From Alcanivorax sp. (GTDB lineage Bacteria > Pseudomonadota > Gammaproteobacteria > Pseudomonadales > Alcanivoracaceae): a DNA stretch of 64,000 nt. Each line of letters starts with the position of its first letter. Position 1 is the stretch's first letter. The notes beneath the pieces are model-generated. The model did no database searches. It worked only from the letters and a program-made list of their open reading frames with translations, and was not told the DNA's origin. The translations under genes and the position numbers were made by a program. The stretch is taken from assembly GCA_022565695.1 (NCBI GenBank), contig JAIUME010000002.1, positions 1-64,000 of the forward strand, given 5' to 3'. Shown here in pieces: positions 25,477 to 35,167 of the stretch.

Positions 25477-26721
25477 ATGCGCGCCATGTTCAGACCCCTG
25501 TCCCTATTCGTTGGTTTGCGTTACACCGGAGCCCGGTCGCGCAGCAGTTTTGTCTCCGTGATCACTGTCATTTCAGCCGCGGGGCTGATGCTGGGCGTGG
25601 CCGTCCTGATCACCGTACTGTCGGTGATGAACGGCTTCGAGCGCGAATTGCAGACCCGTATTCTCGGTATGGTGACCCATGTCTCCGTGCATGGCCGTGA
25701 GCCTGTGCAGGACTGGCAGGCCCTTGCCGAAGAGGTATCCCGTCACCCGCAGGTCGTTGCTGCCGCGCCGTTTGTGGAGCTGCAGGGCATGCTCAGTCAC
25801 GGTGGCGAGGTGGCGGGGCTGATGGTCAACGGTGTTGACCCGGAGCCCGAGCGTGCCGTGTCCATCGTTGGCGAGCATATGTGGGACGGCGATATGGACA
25901 GCCTGACCCCCGGCAGTTTCAACATGGTGATCGGCTACGGCCTGGCGCGGCAGCTGGGCGTGGGTATCGGTGACAAGGTCGTGCTGGTTTTGCCAGAGGC
26001 GAGCCTGTCTCCGGCCGGCGTGACGCCGCGATTCCGCCGCTTTGACGTCACCGGGATATTCCGGGTGCGGGCCGAAGTGGATGCGTTGCTGGCCTATGTC
26101 CACGTCGAGGACGCGGCACGGCTGGCACGGCAGAGCGGTGCGGTACAAGGCGTACGGTTGCAGATCAGTGACCTGTTTGCGTCCCGGCGTGTGGCCTGGG
26201 AGCTGCAGCAGCAGTTGGGCAGTGACTACTACATGACCGACTGGACCCGCAGCCATGGCAGCCTGTTCCAGGCCATTCGCATGGAAAAGACCATGATGAC
26301 CCTGTTGCTGTCGTTCATCGTCGCAGTGGCGGCGTTCAATATCATTTCCAGTCAGGTGATGCTGGTCAACGAGAAGCGCGGCAATATTGCGGTGTTGCGC
26401 ACACTCGGGGCGACCCCTGGCACGATCATGCGCATATTCATGGTGCAGGGCACGGTGATCGGCTTCGCCGGTACCGGGTTGGGTGTGCTGCTGGGTGTGC
26501 TGATGGCAACCTTTGTCCCGGACGTGGGCGCCTGGATCGAAAGCACCTTCAATGCCAACATGTTCGACGCTTATTTCGTCAATTATCTGCCCTCCGAGCT
26601 GCAGTGGGGCGACGTTGGCCTGATTGCCACTGTCGCCATGCTGATCAGTTTCTCGGCCACCATCTATCCCTCCTGGCGTGCCAGCCAGGTCGAACCTGCC
26701 GAGGCGTTACGTTATGAGTGA
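25477..26721 (+). CDS. lolC: Lipoprotein-releasing ABC transporter permease LolC/LolF
   Basis: A 414-residue inner-membrane permease of the Lol system, which extracts outer-membrane lipoproteins from the inner membrane and hands them to LolA. The topology is typical: one N-terminal helix (about 22-50), a large periplasmic domain and three C-terminal helices (about 270-405) ending in YPSWRASQVEPAEALRYE. The start is ATG 25477. It overlaps lolD by 8 nt. No lolE follows, so this may be the single-permease (LolF-type) arrangement unless lolE lies elsewhere. Confidence 0.93.
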   Translation: MRAMFRPLSLFVGLRYTGARSRSSFVSVITVISAAGLMLGVAVLITVLSVMNGFERELQTRILGMVTHVSVHGREPVQDWQALAEEVSRHPQVVAAAPFVELQGMLSHGGEVAGLMVNGVDPEPERAVSIVGEHMWDGDMDSLTPGSFNMVIGYGLARQLGVGIGDKVVLVLPEASLSPAGVTPRFRRFDVTGIFRVRAEVDALLAYVHVEDAARLARQSGAVQGVRLQISDLFASRRVAWELQQQLGSDYYMTDWTRSHGSLFQAIRMEKTMMTLLLSFIVAVAAFNIISSQVMLVNEKRGNIAVLRTLGATPGTIMRIFMVQGTVIGFAGTGLGVLLGVLMATFVPDVGAWIESTFNANMFDAYFVNYLPSELQWGDVGLIATVAMLISFSATIYPSWRASQVEPAEALRYE

Positions 26722-27421
26722 TGTTGTGCTCGACGCCGTTGGCCTGATCAAGCGTTACAGCGAAGGCCAGGGCGAGCTGGAAGTGCTCAGCGGTATCAAT
26801 CTGCGCCTGCACGCCGGAGATACGCTGGCGGTGGTTGGGGCCTCCGGTTGCGGCAAGTCGACCCTGCTGAACCTGCTGGGCGGCCTGGATACGCCCTCAG
26901 CGGGTCACGTATCGGTGGCCGGGCAGTTGCTCACCAGCCTGTCCGAGAAGCAACGCGGCATCCAGCGTAACCGGCACATGGGCTTCATCTACCAGTTTCA
27001 TCATCTGCTGCCCGAGTTCACGGCGCTGGAGAACGTGGCCATGCCGCTGCTGATCCGGGATGAGCCGCCGCAGCAGGCTGCGGACAAGGCAGAGGAAATG
27101 CTGAAAGCGGTCGGGCTCGGCGCGCGCCTCACCCACAGACCTGCAGCGCTCAGTGGCGGGGAACGTCAGCGGGTGGCCATTGCCCGGGCGCTGGTGACCC
27201 GGCCAAGCATCGTGTTTGCGGATGAGCCCACCGGCAATCTGGATGAGCGAACGGCGACCCAGGTGCAGGATCTGATGCTGGAGCTCAATCGTCGTTACGG
27301 CGTGGCGCTGCTGATCGTGACCCACGATCCGGGCTTTGCGGCACGTTGCGCGATTCAGCGTGAACTGCATGATGGTCGGCTGGCGCCGGCGGCCTCCGTG
27401 GCACCGCCAGCGGTATCCTGA
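26714..27421 (+). CDS. lolD: Lipoprotein-releasing ABC transporter ATP-binding protein
   Basis: A 235-residue ABC ATPase powering lipoprotein release. Walker A GASGCGKST, the Q-loop region, signature LSGGERQR, Walker B VFADEPTGNLDE and the H-loop VTHDP are all intact. The start is ATG 26714, which overlaps the end of lolC by 8 nt and gives the family N terminus; the frame is open further back inside lolC. It converges on a DUF2062 gene 2 nt downstream. Confidence 0.95.
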   Translation: MSDVVLDAVGLIKRYSEGQGELEVLSGINLRLHAGDTLAVVGASGCGKSTLLNLLGGLDTPSAGHVSVAGQLLTSLSEKQRGIQRNRHMGFIYQFHHLLPEFTALENVAMPLLIRDEPPQQAADKAEEMLKAVGLGARLTHRPAALSGGERQRVAIARALVTRPSIVFADEPTGNLDERTATQVQDLMLELNRRYGVALLIVTHDPGFAARCAIQRELHDGRLAPAASVAPPAVS

Positions 27422-27423
27422 TC

Positions 27424-27924
27424 TCAGGGAAGCGGCTGGTTTCTGCGTTTCCAGCTGCGCACGATGGCCAGTCGCCACAGAAGCCGCACAATCACAAACG
27501 CCAGCCCGCCGAAAACCAGCCCACACACCAGTGACCCCACCCACAACGGAATCAGCTGCTCCACGAACCAGGCAATCGTGACCTGCTCCGGAATGGCGCG
27601 GGACATGCCCAGCATGCCGGCGCCGACCCGATAGGTGAAATAGAAGATCGGCACATAGGTCAGCGGGTTGCTGATCCATACCAGCACGATCGACATGGGC
27701 AGATTGCATTTGAAGCGCAGTGCCAGCCCGGCGGCCAGCAGCATTTGCAGCGGTATCGGCATGAACGCCGAGAAAATGCCGATAAAGGCGGCGCCGGAGA
27801 GTGAACGCCGGTTGAGATGCCACAGGTTCGGATCTGCGAACAACTGACTCATGCTACCGAGAGAACGGTGCTGGCGCAGGCGTTCAGCGGTGGGCAGGTA
27901 CTTCCGAAACAGCTTTCTTGGCAT
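27424..27924 (-). CDS. DUF2062 membrane protein
   Basis: A 166-residue inner-membrane protein of the DUF2062 family, with an N-terminal basic cytosolic stretch and three to four hydrophobic segments (about 44-70, 75-100, 120-152). The motif FSAFMPIPLQM and ISNPLTYVPIFYFTYRVG are typical of the family. Its biochemical role is not established. It is divergent from comEC, and its start ATG (27924) has no close upstream gene. Confidence 0.85.
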   Translation of the reverse strand: MPRKLFRKYLPTAERLRQHRSLGSMSQLFADPNLWHLNRRSLSGAAFIGIFSAFMPIPLQMLLAAGLALRFKCNLPMSIVLVWISNPLTYVPIFYFTYRVGAGMLGMSRAIPEQVTIAWFVEQLIPLWVGSLVCGLVFGGLAFVIVRLLWRLAIVRSWKRRNQPLP

Positions 27925-28049
27925 GTGAATCCTGTCTGATCATTCTCAGGCGGCCGGTATTATGCCCGCTGTCATCCCTGACTGACAGCCATCTCGTTCA
28001 GAGCCCGGTAGACTGCCATCCTGGATCCGGTTGCAGGGAAGCATACAGG

Positions 28050-30365
28050 ATGTGGTATAGCACGGCAGGGATTGCTGTGGCGTCATTGACCGGGCTTGGC
28101 CCCGGCCTGATGCTGACCATGGCGCTGTTGGCATTGACGGTTTTCGTGCTGCGACACCCGAGGACGCGCCGATGGCGCTGGCCGCGCGCTGTCGCGCTGG
28201 TCGTTGCCGGGTTGGCGTGGGGACAGTATCACGTTGATCGGGCACTGGACGACTGGTTGCCGCCGTCATTGTCCGGCATTCCCATCGAGGTGGAAGGGCG
28301 CGTGGCGGACTTGCCGGTGACTGACGCGCTGGGTCCCGGCGGCATGCAGCGCAGCCGATTTCAGCTTGCTGATGCCCGGGTATTGCAGGCGCTGCCTGAC
28401 GGGCAGACCTGGCCCGGGCGCCACCGCCTGACACTGACGTTCAATTATCCCACCAGCAAGTCGCCGGATGACCTGCCGCAGATCCGTGGGGGGGATCAGC
28501 TGCGATTGACCGTGCGCCTGTTTCCGCCCCGAGGCTGGGTCAACGAGGGGTCTTTTGATCGTGCCCGGCTGGATCTGGCGCGGGGCATCGCCGCCCGTGG
28601 CACGGTACAGACGCTGGTGTCGCAGACACCACAGCCCGACACGGTGACGGCATGGCGCGAGCGCCTGAGTGAGCGGCTGCGTGAGCGCCTGGCAGACCAC
28701 CCCCTGGCGCAGCGTATTCTGCCGGCGCTGGTCACCGCCGACCGGCGCGGCATGACGGACTCGGACTGGGCCGTATTGCAGCGCACCGGCACGGCCCATT
28801 TGATGGCCATTTCCGGGCTGCATATCACACTGGTTGCCGGGCTGGTGTGGCTCGCCGCACGCTGGCTGATGACGCCGGTCTTGGCTATCCGGGGGCAGTC
28901 CGCAGCCCGCTGGGCGGTGCTGCCCGCAATGGTGGTGGCGTTGGGCTACACGGTGCTGGCGGGGTTCGGGCTGCCGGCCCGGCGCGCACTGATCATGACC
29001 ACAGTGGGGCTCGCGGCACTGGCGACGCGTCAGCCTGTTTCCCTGCCGCGGGTGTTGCTGATCGCACTGGCGCTGGTGTTATCGCATGACCCGTTGGCCG
29101 TGCTGGATAACGGCTTCTGGCTGTCTTTTGGCGCAGTGGCCCTGCTCGGGCTATGCCGGGCGGGCAGCGGGCTGGTCGGGCTGTTGCGCGCCCAGTGGGT
29201 GCTGTCGCTGGGGCTGGGTGCGTTCAGTGCCTGGCTGTTCGGGGTCTGGGGCTGGGTGGGGCCGCTGGCGAATCTTGTGCTGGTGCCCGTGTTTTCGCTG
29301 TTCCTGGTGCCCCTGCTGCTGTGCGGTGCGTTGCTGCCGTGGGGTGGGGCGTTGCTCAGCCTCAGCGCGTGGCTTCTCGACGCCTGCTGGCTGTTTCTGG
29401 CAGGGCTGGAGCATGTGAATGCCATGCTGCCGCCCCCCGGCGGCCTGTTGGCGGTTGCGCTGGTGATCATTGCCAGCCTGTTGCTGGTGATACCGCGCCT
29501 GCCATGGCCGCGCGGGGTGGTCTGCCCGTTGTTGCTGATACTGTTGCTGCCATGGCTGTGGCCGCTGAAAGATCGGCCCGCCTATGGCGATTTCGATCTG
29601 GTGGTGTTTGATGTGGGGCAGGGGCAGGCTGTGGCCGTGCGCACGCGGCGTCAGCTGGTGCTGTACGACATGGGGCCCGGCTGGACCAGCGGCGACGCAG
29701 GCCGTTCTGTGGTGGCGCCCTGGCTGCGTCGGCAGCGGCTGCCGGTGACATTGGCGTTTGTCAGTCATGGCGATCTGGATCATGCCGGTGGCCTGGCGTC
29801 GCTGATGCCCTGGCTGGGCCGCGCGCCGGTGCTCAGCGGCGAGCCGTTTCGCACGCCAGGCACGGTGCCCTGTGATCGGGGCCAGCACTGGTATCGCGAT
29901 GGCGTGCGCATCGAGGTGCTGTGGCCGGTGCCGGATATACCGCTGCGTGAGGCCAATAATCGCAGTTGCGTGGTGCGCATCAGCGGACGGCACGGGGCCG
30001 CGCTGCTGACCGGTGACATCTATCATGCGGTAGAGTTTGCGTTGATCGAGCAGGAGGCGCTCAGCGGCGCGCTGCGTGCGGATCTGTTGCTGGTGCCGCA
30101 TCATGGCAGCGCGACCAGCTCCAGCTACGCCTTCCTGCGCGCGGTCGATCCGCGTTGGGCACTGGCAAGCGCCGGCTACGCGAATCGTCACGGGCATCCC
30201 GCCGCGCATATCCGTGAACGTTACGGTGAACTGGGGATTGCGTTCCGGGTCAGTTATGAGACGGGTATGATTGTCTTTCCCATGCGTGGCTTCCATAATC
30301 CGGCGCCATTGCTGTGGCGTGAACGTTTTCCGGTAGCGTGGCGGCCAGCGCCGACCAGATGGTAA
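28050..30365 (+). CDS. comEC: DNA internalization protein ComEC/Rec2
   Basis: A 771-residue polytopic protein of the ComEC/Rec2 family, the inner-membrane channel for single-stranded DNA in natural transformation. The order is N-terminal membrane/OB region, competence domain with ten or so helices (TGTAHLMAISGLHITL near residue 250), and a C-terminal metallo-beta-lactamase-like domain (DVGQGQAVAV, SHGDLDHAGG, LLVPHHGSATSS). The start is taken as ATG 28050 behind AGGGAAG; the frame is open 132 nt further upstream, partly across the DUF2062 promoter region. No other competence gene is in the window. Confidence 0.92.
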   Translation: MWYSTAGIAVASLTGLGPGLMLTMALLALTVFVLRHPRTRRWRWPRAVALVVAGLAWGQYHVDRALDDWLPPSLSGIPIEVEGRVADLPVTDALGPGGMQRSRFQLADARVLQALPDGQTWPGRHRLTLTFNYPTSKSPDDLPQIRGGDQLRLTVRLFPPRGWVNEGSFDRARLDLARGIAARGTVQTLVSQTPQPDTVTAWRERLSERLRERLADHPLAQRILPALVTADRRGMTDSDWAVLQRTGTAHLMAISGLHITLVAGLVWLAARWLMTPVLAIRGQSAARWAVLPAMVVALGYTVLAGFGLPARRALIMTTVGLAALATRQPVSLPRVLLIALALVLSHDPLAVLDNGFWLSFGAVALLGLCRAGSGLVGLLRAQWVLSLGLGAFSAWLFGVWGWVGPLANLVLVPVFSLFLVPLLLCGALLPWGGALLSLSAWLLDACWLFLAGLEHVNAMLPPPGGLLAVALVIIASLLLVIPRLPWPRGVVCPLLLILLLPWLWPLKDRPAYGDFDLVVFDVGQGQAVAVRTRRQLVLYDMGPGWTSGDAGRSVVAPWLRRQRLPVTLAFVSHGDLDHAGGLASLMPWLGRAPVLSGEPFRTPGTVPCDRGQHWYRDGVRIEVLWPVPDIPLREANNRSCVVRISGRHGAALLTGDIYHAVEFALIEQEALSGALRADLLLVPHHGSATSSSYAFLRAVDPRWALASAGYANRHGHPAAHIRERYGELGIAFRVSYETGMIVFPMRGFHNPAPLLWRERFPVAWRPAPTRW

Positions 30366-30440
30366 CCTCGTTGCCGCCCGGTCAGTGCAGCTGAACCGGC
30401 GTGATGCGCTGTTTGATTGAGATACATTAAGGGGAATGCC

Positions 30441-31172
30441 GTGCAGGAAATCGTGCTTTCCGGGGGCTGGATGATGCTCCCGATTCTGGTGTGTTCGGCG
30501 GTAGCGCTGGCAATTGTGGTAGAGCGCTTCTGGACCCTGCGCCCGGCGCGGCTGGCACCGCCGGAGTTGTCATCCCAGGTGCGCGGCAGCTGGCAGAAGG
30601 GCAAGGTAGACCGGCAGTACCTCGGTGCCTTGCGCGAGACGTCTGCGCTGGGCCGTGTGCTGGCCGCCGGCCTGGCCAGCGGTGATGCCGGGCGTGACAT
30701 CATGAAAGAGCGCATCGAGGAAGCCGCGTCTCAGGAAATTCATGACATGGAGCGCTTTCTGAATACGCTGGGCACGATTGCCGCCATCACGCCGCTGCTG
30801 GGGCTGTTGGGCACGGTCATCGGTATGATTGATGTCTTTTCGGCCATCATGATTCACGGCACCGGCGACGCCGCCCGTCTGGCGGGGGGCATTTCCCAGG
30901 CCCTGATCACCACGGCTGCGGGCCTCACCGTGGCCATTCCGGCGATTTTCTTCCATCGATTCTTTGTCCGCCGGGTGGATGAAATCACCATCGGCATGGA
31001 GCAGGCTGCTGTCCAGTTGCTGGACTGGGTACATGGTGAAGGCAGTGCTGTGCAAGGTGCGCAGCGGGATGCATCGGGTGGCACGCCGGGCGCGGCAGCA
31101 CCATCGCGCCGCCGTCCCCCGAAACCGCGCTCAGGCAAGGCTGATGTCGCCCAGGACGGAGCCGCATCGTGA
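30441..31172 (+). CDS. exbB: MotA/TolQ/ExbB proton channel family protein
   Basis: A 243-residue inner-membrane protein with three helices: residues 9-30, about 108-140 (AAITPLLGLLGTVIGMIDVF, the family signature) and about 158-180. With ExbD it forms a proton-driven motor, classically energising TonB, although no tonB is nearby. In pseudomonads the same pair heads the msbA-lpxK operon. The start is GTG 30441, 6 nt after AAGGGG; an upstream TTG has no ribosome-binding site. The C-terminal 35 residues are basic, Pro/Ser-rich and variable. Confidence 0.9.
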   Translation: MQEIVLSGGWMMLPILVCSAVALAIVVERFWTLRPARLAPPELSSQVRGSWQKGKVDRQYLGALRETSALGRVLAAGLASGDAGRDIMKERIEEAASQEIHDMERFLNTLGTIAAITPLLGLLGTVIGMIDVFSAIMIHGTGDAARLAGGISQALITTAAGLTVAIPAIFFHRFFVRRVDEITIGMEQAAVQLLDWVHGEGSAVQGAQRDASGGTPGAAAPSRRRPPKPRSGKADVAQDGAAS

Positions 31173-31594
31173 AGTTTCGCCGTCAGCGCACTGATGATGT
31201 GGCCGTCAATCTGACACCGCTGATCGATGTGGTGTTTCTGCTGCTGATCTTTTTCATGGTATCCACGACATTTACCCGCGAGACACGTCTGTCGTTGACG
31301 TTGCCGGAAGCCAGCGGTGTGCCCCAGGTGGAAATGCCGGACCGGGTCGATGTCATCATCGGCGCAGGCGGTGAGTACCGGATCAACGGCGAGCAATTGG
31401 TGCGTAACGACACGGATACGTTGCGTTCGGTGCTGTTGCGGATGTCCCCGGATGCGGCGGACACCCCCGTGATGATTACCGCTGATGCGAACGCCACGCA
31501 CCAGTCGGTGGTCCGGGTGATGGATGTTGCCGGGCAGTTGGGTTTTGTGAATATCAGCATCACCACCCGTGAACCGGGCGGGGAGTCGCAATGA
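31169..31594 (+). CDS. exbD: ExbD/TolR family biopolymer transport protein
   Basis: A 141-residue protein with a cytoplasmic N terminus, one membrane helix containing the proton-carrying Asp (NLTPLIDVVFLLLIFFMVST, residues 14-33) and a periplasmic domain. It starts at a GTG that overlaps the exbB stop (GTGA). Its own end overlaps the msbA start (ATGA), showing translational coupling through exbB-exbD-msbA. Confidence 0.93.
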   Translation: MKFRRQRTDDVAVNLTPLIDVVFLLLIFFMVSTTFTRETRLSLTLPEASGVPQVEMPDRVDVIIGAGGEYRINGEQLVRNDTDTLRSVLLRMSPDAADTPVMITADANATHQSVVRVMDVAGQLGFVNISITTREPGGESQ

Positions 31595-33369
31595 AAGGAT
31601 GGAAAGGTCAATCCGGGCAGGCGCCGGTACCGTCGGTCGACCCGGACAGTAACTGGGTCGTCTACAAACGCCTGCTGGGCTACACCCGGCGCCACTGGCT
31701 GATGATGGTTGCCAGTATTTTCGGCTACATTATCTACTCCTCGATGCAGCCGGTAATCGCTGAAATGATGCGCATTATTGCGGAGACGATCGAGAATCCT
31801 ACCCGCATGATGGTGCTGGTGATATGTCTGGCGCCGCTCACCATCTCCTTTATTCAGGGTATCGGTCATTTCATTGGCAACTATTGCATCACCTGGGTGG
31901 GGCAACAGATTGTTTATGACATGCGCAATGAAACCTTCCGGCATGTGTTGCGTTTGCCGACGCAGGAATATCAGCAGAATGCCTCCGGACGGATCATGTC
32001 CAAGGTCATCTATGATGCGCAGCAGGTGACGGCCGCAGGGACTGATGCGGTGACGGCCATCTTCCGGGAGGGGTTTACTGTTCTCGGCTTGCTGATCTAT
32101 CTGTTCTACCGCAATTGGCAACTGACGCTGATTCTTTTCACGGTCGGGCCGATCATCGGCCTGGTGGTGGGCTACATGAGCCGTCGTTTTCGTATGATCA
32201 GCCGCCGCCTGCAGGCCAGTATGGGCAATATCACGCAGTTTCTTGGCGAGGCTATCGAAGGGAATCAGGCGGTCAAGATTTTCTCGGGCCAGGCACTGGA
32301 AGAACAGCGTTTCGAGAAAGTCAGCCGCAACTTTCGCCAGCAGAATGTGAAGATGGAGATCAGCAAGGTCGTCAGCACGGTGTCCGTGCAGCTGGTGATC
32401 TCGGTAGGTGTTGGTGTAATTACCTATCTGTATATCCAGATCATGGGCACAAACATTTCCCTGGGTGAGTTTCTCGCCTTTATTGCCGCTGTGGGGCTGA
32501 TTCAGAAGCCGATCAAGAAGCTGACCGAAGTGAACGTCAAGATCCAGCGGGGCGTCACCGGCGCAGCGTCGGTATTCGAACTCATGGACCGGCCGGCGGA
32601 GCCGGATCAGGGGCAACAGGCACTGACCCGTGCCCGGGGGGATATCGAGTTCCGCAATGTGTCATTCGGCTATAACGACAGCGCCAGGGTGATAAAAAAC
32701 CTGTCGTTTACGGTGCGTGCGGGGGAAACCGTGGCGCTGGTAGGACGCTCGGGCGCCGGCAAGAGCACCATCGCCACTCTGATGCCCCGTTTCTACGATC
32801 CGGATGAAGGCATGATTCTGCTTGATGGTGTGCCGTTGCCGGAATACCCGCTGCACAGCCTGCGACATCAGATTGCGATGGTTACCCAGAAGGTCGTGCT
32901 GTTCAACGACAACATACGCAACAATATTGCCTACGGCGAATTGCGCGGGACATCGGATGAAGAAATCATTCGGGCTGCCAGGGACGCCTATGCGTGGGAC
33001 TTCATCGAGCGTCTTCCCCTGGGGCTGGATACGGAAGTGGGGCAGGATGGTACGCAGCTGTCCGGCGGCCAGCGTCAGCGCCTGGCGATTGCGCGGGCGT
33101 TGCTCAAGGACGCACCGATCCTGATTCTGGACGAGGCGACATCGGCACTGGATAACGAGTCGGAGCATTTCATTCAGCTGGCGCTGGAACGTGTCATGAA
33201 AGGCCGCACTACGCTGGTGATTGCCCATCGCCTGTCGACTATCGAAAACGCCGACCGCATTCTGGTACTGGATCAGGGTGAGCTGATTGAAAGCGGCAGC
33301 CATCAGGAATTGCTGGCCAAAGACGGCGTTTACGCCCAGATGCACCAGATGAACTTCGAGGACATCTGA
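31591..33369 (+). CDS. msbA: Lipid A export ATP-binding/permease protein
   Basis: This 592-residue half-transporter flips lipid A-core from the inner to the outer leaflet of the cytoplasmic membrane. Six transmembrane helices (about residues 30-320) are followed by an ATPase domain with Walker A GRSGAGKST, signature LSGGQRQR, Walker B ILILDEATSALD and switch His in VIAHRLST. ATG 31591 overlaps the exbD stop. The next genes, lpxK and kdsB, serve the same lipopolysaccharide pathway. Confidence 0.96.
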   Translation: MKGWKGQSGQAPVPSVDPDSNWVVYKRLLGYTRRHWLMMVASIFGYIIYSSMQPVIAEMMRIIAETIENPTRMMVLVICLAPLTISFIQGIGHFIGNYCITWVGQQIVYDMRNETFRHVLRLPTQEYQQNASGRIMSKVIYDAQQVTAAGTDAVTAIFREGFTVLGLLIYLFYRNWQLTLILFTVGPIIGLVVGYMSRRFRMISRRLQASMGNITQFLGEAIEGNQAVKIFSGQALEEQRFEKVSRNFRQQNVKMEISKVVSTVSVQLVISVGVGVITYLYIQIMGTNISLGEFLAFIAAVGLIQKPIKKLTEVNVKIQRGVTGAASVFELMDRPAEPDQGQQALTRARGDIEFRNVSFGYNDSARVIKNLSFTVRAGETVALVGRSGAGKSTIATLMPRFYDPDEGMILLDGVPLPEYPLHSLRHQIAMVTQKVVLFNDNIRNNIAYGELRGTSDEEIIRAARDAYAWDFIERLPLGLDTEVGQDGTQLSGGQRQRLAIARALLKDAPILILDEATSALDNESEHFIQLALERVMKGRTTLVIAHRLSTIENADRILVLDQGELIESGSHQELLAKDGVYAQMHQMNFEDI

Positions 33370-33371
33370 GT

Positions 33372-34370
33372 ATGGCGGGCGGCAAGTTCGGCGCCGCGTT
33401 GACACGTGCCTGGTATGCCGGCAGCCCGTGGCTGTTGCCCCTGGTGCCGCTGGGGCGGATTACGGCCTCGGTAGCCGGTCGCCGCCTGAAACGTTTCCGC
33501 GCCCGCGCCGAGGTGCCCCCGGTGCCGGTCCTGGTGGTGGGCAATATCACCGTGGGCGGCACCGGCAAGACTCCGCTGGTGATTGCCCTGTGCCGTGCAG
33601 CCACAGAAAGAGGTCTGAAGCCGGTCGTGATTTCTCGCGGCTACGGCGCGCATCCGCCGTCGTTGCCGTGGCGGGTGACGCCCGATCAACGCCCCGCTGA
33701 AGCTGGTGATGAGCCGCTGTTGATTGCGACCGCGACGGGCGTCCCCGTCATCATTGACCCCCAACGCCGCCGGGCCCTTGAGGCGGCGATGGCGTTGACG
33801 CCGGATCTGATCATCAGTGATGACGGCCTGCAGCACTACGCGCTCCCACGCACGGCTGAAATCGTGGTGATTGATGCGGCGCGCGGGCTGGGGAACGGCC
33901 GCTGCCTGCCAGCCGGGCCATTGCGGGAACCCGCGTTGCGCCTGCAGCAAAGCAACTGGATTGTCTTCAACGGCGGCGATGCCGGCTCGACGGATAACGG
34001 GGTTGGCATGACGCTGGTGCCGGACCTGCTGACCAACGCAGTGAGTGACGAACAGCTTTCGCCAGCCGCCTTTGCCGCGCGCTATCCTGCCGTCAACGCC
34101 GTGGCAGGTATCGGCAATCCGGGGCGTTTTTTTCGTTCACTGGCCGCCTTCGGGTTGGCTGTGACAGAGCATGCTTTTTCTGATCATCATGCTTATACCC
34201 CGGCCGATCTCACCATTCCCGGCGAGGCGCCAATCGTGATGACAGAAAAGGATCTGATAAAGTGTCAGCCCTTCGTCAGCGAGCGCGTCTGGGTGCTGCC
34301 GGTGACTGCGTCCTTGCAAAAGGGCTTTTTTGACGACGTCTTTACACTGCTGTTTCAGGATCAGACATGA
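33372..34370 (+). CDS. lpxK: Tetraacyldisaccharide 4'-kinase
   Basis: LpxK phosphorylates the 4' position of the lipid A disaccharide precursor at the inner membrane. The 332-residue product has an N-terminal membrane-associating segment, the P-loop [13 protein letters not shown] (residues 57-69) and the motifs ISRGYGA and ISDDGLQHY expected of the family. The start lies 2 nt after msbA. The end overlaps kdsB (ATGA), leaving no room for the small Trm112-like gene often found between lpxK and kdsB. Confidence 0.96.
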   Translation: MAGGKFGAALTRAWYAGSPWLLPLVPLGRITASVAGRRLKRFRARAEVPPVPVLVVGNITVGGTGKTPLVIALCRAATERGLKPVVISRGYGAHPPSLPWRVTPDQRPAEAGDEPLLIATATGVPVIIDPQRRRALEAAMALTPDLIISDDGLQHYALPRTAEIVVIDAARGLGNGRCLPAGPLREPALRLQQSNWIVFNGGDAGSTDNGVGMTLVPDLLTNAVSDEQLSPAAFAARYPAVNAVAGIGNPGRFFRSLAAFGLAVTEHAFSDHHAYTPADLTIPGEAPIVMTEKDLIKCQPFVSERVWVLPVTASLQKGFFDDVFTLLFQDQT

Positions 34371-35167
34371 CGCATTTCAAGGTGGTGATTCCCGCACGCT
34401 ATGCCGCCAGTCGTTTGCCAGGCAAGCCGCTGGCCGATATTGGCGGCAAGCCCATGGTGGTGCGCGTGTACGAGCGCTGCCTTGAAAGCGCCGCCGACGG
34501 TGTGTGGGTTGCCACGGATGACGCACGGGTCGCCGAGGCGGTGCGGGATCATGGCGGACAAGTATTGATGACGCGCGCGGATCATCCCTCGGGTACCGAT
34601 CGGTTGCAGGAAGTCGCCAGCCAACTGCAGCTGGCGGATCGGGATATCGTGGTCAACGTGCAGGGGGACGAGCCCATGATCCCGCCGGCGGTGATCAATC
34701 AGGTGGCCGACAATCTGGCCGCCAATCCCGCCGCAGGGATTGCCACCCTGTGCGAACCCATCGTGCAGCGCGGCGATGTGTTCAATCCGAATATTGTGAA
34801 AGTGGTGTTTGATGTCGATGGCCGCGCACTGTATTTCAGCCGTGCGCCGGTGCCCTGGAACAGAGACACCTTTGCTGCTGCGGCAGACGCTGACACCACA
34901 CTGCCGCCGGGAAACTGGTGGCGCCATATCGGCATATACGGTTATCGCGTCAGCCTGTTGAACCAGTATGTGACCTGGCAACCCGCGCCGCCGGAACTTG
35001 CGGAATCACTTGAGCAACTGCGTGCCATGTATCACGGCGTTGCGATTCATGTGGCGCCCGCCTGCGCGACGGTGCCAGGTGGCGTGGATACCGAGGCCGA
35101 CCTGTTGCGCATGCGCGCATTGCTCGATGCATCATCGACCGACCCGTCACAGGAGCAACGTGGATGA
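34367..35167 (+). CDS. kdsB: 3-deoxy-manno-octulosonate cytidylyltransferase
   Basis: KdsB activates Kdo to CMP-Kdo for inner-core lipopolysaccharide synthesis. The 266-residue protein opens with [16 protein letters not shown], the CTP-binding signature, and carries [24 protein letters not shown] and VQGDEP. ATG 34367 overlaps the lpxK stop, and its own stop overlaps the next gene by four bases. Confidence 0.96.
   Translation: MTHFKVVIPARYAASRLPGKPLADIGGKPMVVRVYERCLESAADGVWVATDDARVAEAVRDHGGQVLMTRADHPSGTDRLQEVASQLQLADRDIVVNVQGDEPMIPPAVINQVADNLAANPAAGIATLCEPIVQRGDVFNPNIVKVVFDVDGRALYFSRAPVPWNRDTFAAAADADTTLPPGNWWRHIGIYGYRVSLLNQYVTWQPAPPELAESLEQLRAMYHGVAIHVAPACATVPGGVDTEADLLRMRALLDASSTDPSQEQRG

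Noticed and set aside
30417-30440. TTG start for exbB eight codons upstream
   Set aside because: The GTG at 30441 has AAGGGG at ideal distance, while the TTG has no ribosome-binding site and would place that purine run inside the coding region.
31183-32616. 477-codon open frame opposite exbD and msbA
   Set aside because: Antisense to two coupled core genes; Asp/His-rich shadow sequence.
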